Under the pieces are notes generated by a model. It saw nothing but the letters and a program-made list of their open reading frames with translations. It made no database searches and was not told the origin of the DNA. From Anaerolineales bacterium (lineage in GTDB: Bacteria; Chloroflexota; Anaerolineae; Promineifilales; Promineifilaceae), in assembly GCA_020432595.1 (NCBI GenBank), contig JAGQGA010000110.1:1-11313 (forward strand): DNA of 11,313 nt, written 5' to 3'. Below are positions 1 to 6,078 of the stretch, one piece after another. Both the position numbers and the translations under genes were made by a program. The stretch's first letter is position 1. Every line of letters starts with the position of its first letter.

Positions 1-12
1 GGGAACGACCTA

Positions 13-47
13 TTCCCAATTCTCAATTCTCCATTCCCAATTCTTAA
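13..47. repeat. Heptamer tandem repeat upstream of first gene
   Basis: Five degenerate 7-bp units follow one another: TTCCCAA, TTCTCAA, TTCTCCA, TTCCCAA, TTCTTAA. The array stops 4 bp before the ATG at 52, so it occupies the place where a ribosome-binding site would lie, and no Shine-Dalgarno sequence is visible. A matching inverted arm, if there is one, would lie left of the window. It belongs to the same class of short-period repeats found at the other junctions here. Confidence 0.8.
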
Positions 48-51
48 TTAT

Positions 52-1032
52 ATGGGCGTATTGATAGCGATTTTTTTGATTGCGCTGGCGACGACGTTGT
101 TTTCGATGCCGTTTGTGCGGCGGCTGGCGTTTGGGTTGGGGTTTGTAGATGCTCCCGCGCAGCGCAAGCTGCATGTAACACCAATGCCGCTTTTGGGAGG
201 GCTGGCGATTATTGTCGGGGCGTTTGTTGGGGTGGTGCTGATTTACGGCCGTTTACCCCGTACCATCCTCGGCGTGCTGCTGGCCTGTTTGGTGGTGGCA
301 CTGGTGGGGCTGTGGGACGACCGGCGCGGGTTGCCTGCCTGGGCCAAGCTGGCGGGGCAGATGGTGGGAACGGCCGTTCTCGTCTATTTCGGCATCCGCA
401 TTCAGCTCCCCGTTCCCACTGTCGTCAACTACCTCTTCACCTTCTTGTGGGTCGCCACCATCAGCAACGCCATCAACTTCCTTGACAACATGGACGGGTT
501 GAGCGCGGGAGTCAGCGGCATGGCGGCCGCGTTTATTTTGCTGCTGGGGGCGCTGCACGACCAATTTCTGGTGGCCGCACTCGCCGCCGCCATTTTGGGG
601 GCGTGTCTCGGCTTTTTGCGCTATAACTTTAAGCCAGCCCAAATCTTTATGGGAGATGTTGGCTCTCTCTTTTTAGGCTTTTTGCTGGCGGTACTAACCA
701 TTCAACTGCGCTTCCCCGGCAACTCCACCATCGTCACCTGGATGATCCCTCTCTTTTTGCTGGGGCTGCCGCTGTTTGATATGTCGCTGGTTGTGTTTTC
801 GCGGCTGCGGCGGGGGGTGTCGCCCAATACGGCCGGCAAAGACCACACCAGCCACCGGCTGGTTAATTTGGGCTTTACCCAGCGCGAAGCGGTGCTGATT
901 TTGTATCTGGTGACGGGCGCGTTTGGCATGGTGGCCGTTTTTATCACCCAGGCCACGCCGCTGGAAGGGTATTCGATTGGTGCGGCGACGGCACTGCTGG
1001 CGGCGGGGGCAATTTGGCGGTTGGATCGGTAA
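52..1032 (+). CDS. MraY/WecA-family polyprenyl-phosphate glycosyl-1-phosphate transferase
   Basis: This integral membrane enzyme transfers a sugar-1-phosphate (in WecA/TagO relatives usually GlcNAc-1-P) from a UDP-sugar to undecaprenyl phosphate, the first membrane step of envelope polysaccharide, teichoic acid or O-antigen synthesis. The 326-residue protein has about ten hydrophobic segments from residue 1 onward. Family motifs are in the right order: D33-x-P..RKLH at 33-41 with PLLGG to residue 50, the Asp pair D89-D90, NFLDNMDGL at 142-150 (catalytic Asp region), GD at 201-202, and DHTSHR at 264-269 (the cytoplasmic His-rich loop). Length fits WecA/TagO-like members. These features favour WecA/TagO over MraY, but the sugar substrate cannot be read from the sequence. 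The start at 52 gives a natural first membrane helix but has no Shine-Dalgarno; a heptamer repeat ends just before it. An AACGGCCGTT palindrome lies inside at 369-378. Confidence 0.9.
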   Translation: MGVLIAIFLIALATTLFSMPFVRRLAFGLGFVDAPAQRKLHVTPMPLLGGLAIIVGAFVGVVLIYGRLPRTILGVLLACLVVALVGLWDDRRGLPAWAKLAGQMVGTAVLVYFGIRIQLPVPTVVNYLFTFLWVATISNAINFLDNMDGLSAGVSGMAAAFILLLGALHDQFLVAALAAAILGACLGFLRYNFKPAQIFMGDVGSLFLGFLLAVLTIQLRFPGNSTIVTWMIPLFLLGLPLFDMSLVVFSRLRRGVSPNTAGKDHTSHRLVNLGFTQREAVLILYLVTGAFGMVAVFITQATPLEGYSIGAATALLAAGAIWRLDR

Positions 1033-1039
1033 GAAAATA

Positions 1040-1110
1040 GGATGCTGATTCTCCTGATTTTCCTGATTCTTTATCATTCTTTATCAGGTACATCAGGTAA
1101 ATCTGCGTCC
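1040..1110. repeat. 9-bp-period inverted repeat element (copy 1)
   Basis: The left arm 1040-1067 and the right arm 1083-1110 pair at 22 of 28 positions around a loop of about 15 nt. The left arm is built of 9-bp units starting with CTGATT. The same element, with nearly the same outer ends (GGAYGCTGATT ... AAATCNGCGTCCCA), occurs again at 8612-8665, so this is an interspersed repeat. It separates the glycosyltransferase from the restriction enzyme. The frame of the downstream gene happens to be open through it, but the repeat is not likely to be translated. Confidence 0.85.
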
Positions 1111-1118
1111 CATTCCCA

Positions 1119-1124
1119 GAGGAG
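1119..1124 (+). promoter_or_regulatory. Ribosome-binding site fixing the restriction enzyme start
   Basis: GAGGAG lies 4 nt before the ATG at 1129. It supports 1129 as the true start rather than the in-frame ATG at 1042, which sits inside the inverted repeat and would add 29 hydrophobic, repeat-derived residues. Confidence 0.75.
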
Positions 1125-1128
1125 AGAG

Positions 1129-4032
1129 ATGACACCAGCGGAGTTTGTGGCGAAATGGGCGAAGATTCAGCAGAAGGAAACGGCCGTTTCCCAATCCCAC
1201 TTTAACGATGTGTGCCGCCTTGTCGGCCACCAAACGCCGCTCGAATACGACCCCGACGGCAAGCTATTTACCTTTGAAACCCAGGCCGTCAAACCCGACG
1301 GCAGCAAAGGGTTTGCCGATGTCGCTTTTCGCGGCCACTTTATTTGGGAATACAAAGGGCCGCACAAAGATTTAGACAAAGCGTACCAGCAGCTACAGCT
1401 TTACCGCGAACACCTCCACAACCCGCCCCTGCTCATCACCAGCGACATCCACACCATCATCATCCACACCAACTTCAACAACTACCCGCGCCACGTCCAC
1501 AAAATCACCTTGGCCGACATTGCCAGTGGCGACGGCGTGGAGAAGCTGCGCTGGGCGTTTTTTGACCCCGACCAATTCAAGCCGGCCCAAACCCAGGTGC
1601 AAATTACCAAGGCCAGTGCCGACACCTTTGTCGCCGTGGCCGATGCTATGAAGCACCACCAGCAGGTGACGGGCGAAGCCTACACCGCCGAGCAATTGGC
1701 TCATTTTATGGTGCGGCTGCTCTTTTGCCTCTTTGCCGAGGATATGGAACTGCTGCCGCCCGGTCTCTTTACCCAAATCTTGCGCTCACAAGACCGCCGC
1801 GATGGGGATTTGCAATTGGCTCTGAGCAATCTATTTCGGGAAATGCGCCACGGCGGCAGCCTCATCTACCGTATTCGCCACTTTAATGGCACCCTGTTTG
1901 ACGATGAATTTGTCCCCACCATTCCACCCGACCTCGCCCGCGCCCTGCTGCAAGCGGCCGAGCAAGATTGGTCGGCGGTGGACCCTTCGATTTTTGGCAC
2001 GCTGTTCGAACGCGTCATTGATGCCGACAAGCGGGCGCAGCTTGGTGCCCACTACACCAGCGAAGACGACATCATGCTCATCGTCGAACCCGTGCTGCTG
2101 GCCCCACTCAAAGCCAAATGGGACACGACCCGCCGCCAAGCCGACCGCCTCCTCCGCCAATCGCCAATCCCCAATCCCCAATCTCCCGATTCCCAAACCG
2201 CCCACCAACTCCTGACCGACTTCGCCGCCGAAATCGCCGCCACCCGCGTCCTTGACCCCGCCTGCGGTTCCGGCAACTTTCTTTACGTTGCCCTGCGCGA
2301 ACTGCTGACGCTGCAAAAGCAGGTCATCGCTTTTGCTGCCCGCCGCCACTTGCCGGAAATTGCGCTGACGGTTAGCCCGCAGCAGCTTTTTGGCATCGAG
2401 GTCAACCCCTATGCCCACGAACTGGCGCAAATTACCGCCTGGATTGGCTATTTGCAGTGGCGGCAGGAGAACGGCTTTGGCGATGATATTCCTGACCCTG
2501 TGTTGGCTTCGCTCAACAATATCTGGCGCATGGATGCGATTCTGGCCTATGATGCGTCTGGCGAACCGATTGAGCCAGCGTGGCCTGATGCCGATGTTAT
2601 TATTGGCAATCCGCCTTTCCTTGGTGGTCAAAAGTTATTGCGTGAATTGGGTAGCGGCTACGTTCAGGATTTGCGGAAAGTCTATGTTGAGCGTGTGCAG
2701 CATTCAGCAGATTTGGTTGCTTATTGGTTTGAGAAAACTGGGAATCAAATTGCACAAGGCGTAACAAAGCGGGCTGGATTATTAGCAACACAAACGATTC
2801 GTGGTGAAACAAGCCGCGCTGTGTTGGAAAACATTAAAAAACAGGGGGAGATTTTCTATGCGTGGAGTGATAGACCCTGGGTGTTAGATGGGGCAGATGT
2901 GCGGGTTTCGATCATTGGCTTTGATAATGGCAGCGAAGTGAGCAAGGTCTTGGACGGCCGGCCGGTTAGCCATATTAACCCGGATTTAACAACGGGTGCT
3001 TACCTAGCAAACGCCTTGCCGCTGGCTGAAAATGCCAACCTTGGTTTTATGGGGGTGATCCGCAACGGGCCGTTTGAGATTGATGAACCCACCGCACGTC
3101 GAATGCTTGCGGCTGAAAATGCAGACCAGCAGATAAAAAACAGTGATGTAGTCCGTTTGTGGATAACCGCACGCGATTTGACCTATCGGCCGCAAAAAAG
3201 CTGGATCATTGATTTTGGCGTTGATAGGTCGCTTGAGGAAGCGCAACAATACGAGATGCCTTTTGCCTATCTTCGTCAACATGTTGAACCAGCGCGGAAT
3301 AAGCTGGGCGCGACAGCTAAATTAAAAGATGAGTGGTGGCTCTTTGAAGGGCGGCGTACTGCGATGCGTGAGGCTTTGAGCGTGATGAAGCGGTATATTG
3401 CTACGCCGCTGGTTGGTAAGCACCGTCTTTTTAGCTGGTTTAGCACAGACACAGTTCCCGATGCGCGTGTGATTGTTATTGCGCGAGAGGATGATTTTTT
3501 CTTTGGCGTTTTGCAGTCGAAGTTTCACGAATTGTGGGTGTTGAACCGTGTGCAAAATCGGCATGGTGTGGGCAATGATCCTACCTATAACGTATCTATT
3601 GTGCTGGCATCCTTCCCCTTCCCCTGGCCGCCCGGCCACGAACCCAGCGAAGCCGAGGACGAACGGGTGGCCGAAATTGCCCACTGGGCGCGGACGCTGC
3701 ACCAGTGGCGCGAGGCGTGGCTCAACCCGCCGCCCCCCGCCAGCAACGTCATTGACGTGGCGTATGAAAAAATGGTCAAAAGCCGCACCCTCACCAACCT
3801 CTACAACGGCCTGGTCTATTACCGCGAGACGGTGCAGGCGGGCAAGCCATTTGACCGCACCCTGTTTGACAAAGAAACGCGCAAATCTGTCTCCCGCGCC
3901 GCCATTGAGGAGCTAGACGACATCCACACCGCCCTCGACTACGCCGTGGCCGCTGCCTACGGCTGGCCGCACAACCTGAGCGATGAGCAAATTTTGGAGC
4001 GGCTGCTGGCGTTGAATTTGGCGCGAGGGTGA
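1129..4032 (+). CDS. MmeI-family (Type IIL/IIG) restriction-modification enzyme
   Basis: This is a single 967-residue polypeptide that should both cut DNA and methylate adenine at the same recognition site, using S-adenosylmethionine. The N-terminal nuclease carries D64-X9-E74-Y-K76, the same spacing as the D-X9-EXK site of MmeI. A helical linker follows. The amino-methyltransferase part has motif I DPACGSGNF (376-384) and motif IV NPPF (494-497), which marks an N6-adenine enzyme. The target-recognition region and a helical C-terminus follow. The length is near that of MmeI (about 920). No separate specificity, helicase or methylase gene lies next to it, as expected for a self-contained enzyme. 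Residues about 343-356 (SPIPNPQSP) are encoded by a heptamer repeat. Bases about 2600-3600 are clearly AT-richer than the flanks, suggesting exchange of the recognition region. Both activities look intact, but neither can be proven from sequence. Confidence 0.88.
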   Translation: MTPAEFVAKWAKIQQKETAVSQSHFNDVCRLVGHQTPLEYDPDGKLFTFETQAVKPDGSKGFADVAFRGHFIWEYKGPHKDLDKAYQQLQLYREHLHNPPLLITSDIHTIIIHTNFNNYPRHVHKITLADIASGDGVEKLRWAFFDPDQFKPAQTQVQITKASADTFVAVADAMKHHQQVTGEAYTAEQLAHFMVRLLFCLFAEDMELLPPGLFTQILRSQDRRDGDLQLALSNLFREMRHGGSLIYRIRHFNGTLFDDEFVPTIPPDLARALLQAAEQDWSAVDPSIFGTLFERVIDADKRAQLGAHYTSEDDIMLIVEPVLLAPLKAKWDTTRRQADRLLRQSPIPNPQSPDSQTAHQLLTDFAAEIAATRVLDPACGSGNFLYVALRELLTLQKQVIAFAARRHLPEIALTVSPQQLFGIEVNPYAHELAQITAWIGYLQWRQENGFGDDIPDPVLASLNNIWRMDAILAYDASGEPIEPAWPDADVIIGNPPFLGGQKLLRELGSGYVQDLRKVYVERVQHSADLVAYWFEKTGNQIAQGVTKRAGLLATQTIRGETSRAVLENIKKQGEIFYAWSDRPWVLDGADVRVSIIGFDNGSEVSKVLDGRPVSHINPDLTTGAYLANALPLAENANLGFMGVIRNGPFEIDEPTARRMLAAENADQQIKNSDVVRLWITARDLTYRPQKSWIIDFGVDRSLEEAQQYEMPFAYLRQHVEPARNKLGATAKLKDEWWLFEGRRTAMREALSVMKRYIATPLVGKHRLFSWFSTDTVPDARVIVIAREDDFFFGVLQSKFHELWVLNRVQNRHGVGNDPTYNVSIVLASFPFPWPPGHEPSEAEDERVAEIAHWARTLHQWREAWLNPPPPASNVIDVAYEKMVKSRTLTNLYNGLVYYRETVQAGKPFDRTLFDKETRKSVSRAAIEELDDIHTALDYAVAAAYGWPHNLSDEQILERLLALNLARG
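2154..2196. repeat. Heptamer repeat inside the restriction enzyme gene
   Basis: Units CCGCCAA, TCGCCAA, TCCCCAA, TCCCCAA and TCTCCCG, then a slipped TCCCAA, run in frame with the gene and encode the Pro/Asn/Gln/Ser-rich stretch SPIPNPQSPDSQ. The stretch lies just before the motif I domain, where a flexible linker is tolerated. The units match those at 13-47. Confidence 0.8.
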
Positions 4033-4034
4033 TG

Positions 4035-4079
4035 GACGAACGACGGATGACGCATTTTGGTTGTCGGTCATCCGTCGTT
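4035..4079. repeat. Perfect 13-bp inverted repeat between convergent genes
   Basis: AACGACGGATGAC at 4039-4051 pairs perfectly with 4067-4079 around a 15-nt loop. The left side also shows 7-bp periodicity (GACGAAC, GACGGAT, GACGCAT). It begins 2 nt after the restriction enzyme stop and lies about 110 nt beyond the end of etfA, so it could end or stabilise either transcript. No T-run follows on either strand, so a classical intrinsic terminator is not supported. The rest of the gap (4080-4186) shows no gene; its last bases (4171-4198) form degenerate heptamers that run into the etfA stop codon. Confidence 0.8.
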
Positions 4080-4170
4080 GGCGTTAGTATCTACTTTGTC
4101 ATGACCTTAAAGGTTAGCCGTCGCCCTTTTTGCTGCCCAAACGCCAGCGCAAACCACAGCCGCACCAAAT

Positions 4171-4198
4171 GGTTACTGAATACCGATTATTGATTCTT
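4171..4198. repeat. Degenerate heptamers covering the end of etfA
   Basis: Units GGTTACT, GAATACC, GATTATT and GATTCTT follow each other. Read on the - strand, they give the last two codons (AAT CAA) and the TAA stop of etfA at 4187-4189. The units resemble the CAGTAAT-type repeat at 6015-6078. Confidence 0.55.
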
Positions 4199-5155
4199 CC
4201 GCAGCTCCGCGCTAATCGCTGGCAGCACCTCATGCAGGTCACCAATGATGGCGTAATTCGCCCGCGCCAAAATTGGCGCGTCTGGGTCAGTGTTGATCAC
4301 CAGCATGTTTTTCGACCCCTTGCAGCCCACAATGTGCTGAATGGCTCCGCTGATGCCGCAGGCAATATAGAGGTCAGGTGCCACCCGTGCCCCCGTTTGC
4401 CCCACTTGGTCGGCGTGGGAACGCCAGCCGTGGTTGGTAACGGCACGGGAGCAGCCAATGGCCCCGCCAATCAGCCCCGCCAACTCTTCCAGGGCGGCAA
4501 ACCCTTCGGCACTGCCCACGCCGCGCCCACCGCTGACCACCACTTTGGCATCGGTCAGCGACACCTTGCCCGCTTCCGGCAGCACGCGCCGCGTCACGCG
4601 CACGCGAAAATCTTTGTCGTCCAGATCGGCCTCAAACTCGGTCACGTCTACATCGCTGCCAGTGGGGGCTTCCTCGGCGGCAAGGGTGTGGGCGGCAACA
4701 GTGAGCAGCTTGGGGTCGCCGCTGAGTTTAGCGTCTTCCAACAAGCTGCCGCCCCAGCGCACCCGCGTTACCAGGTAATCATTGCCGGTGGCAACGGTGG
4801 TGCAGTTGGCCGCCAATGCCTGGTCAAGCCGAGCCGCCAGATGGGCCATAACTTCGTTGCCCCGTTCTGTTCCTGGGGCCATGACGGCCTCAGGTGCTTC
4901 ATCATCCACAAGCTGGGCCAGGGCGTGTGCCCAGGCGACGGGGGCGTATTCGTCTAGCTGGTCGTGGGTGATCAAAACGGCCGTTTCCACCCCATAATCC
5001 GCCAACGTGGGCAGGAGAGAACGGCCGTTTTCCCCCACCACCACTGCCACCAACTCCTCACCCGCATCTGCCGCCAGTTCGCGGCCAAAAGTCAACATTT
5101 CCAGCGACACCCCATTCAGCGTGCCGCCATCGTGGTCAATTAATCCTAAAATCAT
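4187..5155 (-). CDS. etfA: Electron transfer flavoprotein, alpha subunit
   Basis: Together with EtfB this forms the soluble FAD heterodimer that accepts electrons from flavin dehydrogenases and passes them to the quinone pool through ETF:quinone oxidoreductase. The FAD-binding C-terminal domain is textbook: VSGGRGVG (207-214), SRAVT..GW (236-244), Q250?-VGQTG (251-255), VAPDLYIACGISGAIQH (258-274), SK (281-282), NTDPDAPI (288-295) and GDLHEVLP (305-312). The chosen start gives MILGLIDHDGG, the usual beta-strand beginning, and 322 residues, a normal length. A longer frame starting at 5212 adds 19 residues encoded by the upstream repeat and is rejected. No clear Shine-Dalgarno precedes the ATG; a strong hairpin repeat lies 13 nt upstream. 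It is the last gene of the dehydrogenase-etfB-etfA series, 97 nt after etfB. Confidence 0.95.
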   Translation of the reverse strand: MILGLIDHDGGTLNGVSLEMLTFGRELAADAGEELVAVVVGENGRSLLPTLADYGVETAVLITHDQLDEYAPVAWAHALAQLVDDEAPEAVMAPGTERGNEVMAHLAARLDQALAANCTTVATGNDYLVTRVRWGGSLLEDAKLSGDPKLLTVAAHTLAAEEAPTGSDVDVTEFEADLDDKDFRVRVTRRVLPEAGKVSLTDAKVVVSGGRGVGSAEGFAALEELAGLIGGAIGCSRAVTNHGWRSHADQVGQTGARVAPDLYIACGISGAIQHIVGCKGSKNMLVINTDPDAPILARANYAIIGDLHEVLPAISAELRKNQ

Positions 5156-5168
5156 GATGGTTTGGTAA

Positions 5169-5244
5169 TTGGTAATTGGAGATTGGAGATTGGAGATTAC
5201 CGCACGCAGCACCTAATCTCCAATCTCCAATCTCTAATTACCAA
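5169..5244. repeat. Heptamer inverted repeat between etfB and etfA
   Basis: Left arm 5169-5199 and right arm 5214-5244 match at 30 of 31 positions around a 14-nt GC-rich loop. Each arm is a run of 7-bp units (TTGGTAA, then TTGGAGA three times). One more TTGGTAA unit extends the left arm outward to 5162. In the mRNA it would form a very stable hairpin between the two ETF cistrons. Confidence 0.92.
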
Positions 5245-5252
5245 CCTTTCTT

Positions 5253-6002
5253 CTAAATCAATCTTAACTCCCGCAGTAATTCCACCACCTTCGGTGCTGC
5301 CGCTGCCCCTTCGCCCAAAATCTCCACCTGTTTGCCCTGCTCTTCGGGCAGTTTCAGGCGCAGCTTTTGCAGCCCGCCGCCGCTGTTTTCCGGCGTGCTG
5401 GTGGCAATCGCCTTTTTCTTGGCCCGCAGCCGGCCGGGCAGCGATGGGTAGCGCGGCAGGTTAATCCCTTCTTTGACGGTAAAGACGGCCGGCAGGTCAA
5501 CCTCATACAGTTCCCAGCCGCCCGCCGCTTCTTTGCGGGCAGTTGCCTTGCTGCCGTTAATTTCCAGCCCCTTGATCCCCGTCACGCACGGCAAATCCAG
5601 CGCGTGCGCCACGCGAATGCCAACCTGGTAGCCGCCCGCGTCGGCCGATTCGTTGCCAAAAAGCAGCATATCAAACTTGCGCCCTTGAATAGCACTCACA
5701 ATGGCCTTGGCGGTGGCGGTGGGCTGCCAATCTTGCCCGTCTGTTTCCAGCAAAATGGCTTCGTCAACCCCCATCGCCATGGCTCCACGCAGTTGTTCGT
5801 CGGAAACGGCCGTTCCCAGCGTCAGCACCGTCGTCGTGCCACCATGCTTTTCCTTAAGCTGCACCGCCTCTTCCACCGCACATTCTTCATGTGGGCTAAT
5901 GGCAAATCCCAAATTCTTCGTCTCAATCGCCTGCTCATCGGCCGTCAACACAATCCGCGTCCCCGGCGCAGGCACTCGTTTTACACAAACTAAAATATCC
6001 AT
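5253..6002 (-). CDS. etfB: Electron transfer flavoprotein, beta subunit
   Basis: This is the AMP/nucleotide-binding subunit of ETF and partner of the alpha subunit encoded next downstream. The 249-residue length is normal. It starts MDILVCVKRVPAPG, and has NLGFAISPHEECAVEEA (30-46), the GNESADAGGYQVG loop (116-128) typical of ETF beta nucleotide binding, and the signature region around LPAVFTVKEGINLPRYPS (170-187) followed by the Lys-rich KKK. Classical ETFs use a bound AMP in this subunit. Only a weak purine-rich stretch (GGAAAA) precedes the ATG. The gene lies 70 nt after the dehydrogenase gene, with a repeat hairpin in the gap. That order suggests ETF is the electron acceptor of that dehydrogenase. 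Confidence 0.95.
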   Translation of the reverse strand: MDILVCVKRVPAPGTRIVLTADEQAIETKNLGFAISPHEECAVEEAVQLKEKHGGTTTVLTLGTAVSDEQLRGAMAMGVDEAILLETDGQDWQPTATAKAIVSAIQGRKFDMLLFGNESADAGGYQVGIRVAHALDLPCVTGIKGLEINGSKATARKEAAGGWELYEVDLPAVFTVKEGINLPRYPSLPGRLRAKKKAIATSTPENSGGGLQKLRLKLPEEQGKQVEILGEGAAAAPKVVELLRELRLI

Positions 6003-6014
6003 TTTTCCGGTTAT

Positions 6015-6078
6015 CAGTAATCAGTAATCAGTAATCAGTAGCTCACACCGATTACCGATTACTGATTGCCGATTACTG
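6015..6078. repeat. CAGTAAT-type heptamer inverted repeat between dehydrogenase and etfB
   Basis: The left arm 6015-6040 consists of tandem CAGTAAT units. The right arm 6053-6078 is its imperfect complement (23 of 26 positions), around a 12-nt loop. On the - strand the first CAGTAAT unit begins exactly at the last codon of the dehydrogenase, supplying Gln (CAG) and the TAA stop (6073-6075). Confidence 0.9.

Noticed and set aside
1042..1128. N-terminal extension of the restriction enzyme beginning MLILLIFLIL, which looks like a membrane segment.
   Set aside because: It is the translation of the inverted repeat at 1040-1110. The ATG at 1129 has a GAGGAG ribosome-binding site and gives the usual MmeI-type N-terminus.
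4039..4079. Rho-independent terminator between the convergent restriction enzyme and etfA genes.
   Set aside because: The stem is perfect, but no T-run follows on either strand, the loop is long, and it shares the 7-bp periodicity of the other junction repeats. Kept only as a repeat.
4130..4957. A 275-codon + strand frame opposite etfA, and similar long frames opposite the dehydrogenase (7765-8505, 7237-7728) and the restriction enzyme (1831-2631).
   Set aside because: They are antisense shadows caused by codon bias in GC-rich genes. They show low-complexity His/Gln/Arg-rich sequence, no family motifs, and lie opposite strongly supported genes.
5156..5212. 19-residue N-terminal extension of EtfA.
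   Set aside because: It is encoded by the heptamer repeat arm and loop; the family begins at the MILGLIDHDG strand.
5169..6078. Possible CRISPR-like arrays.
   Set aside because: Units are only 7 bp, contiguous without unique spacers, and mirrored into hairpins; no cas genes are present.
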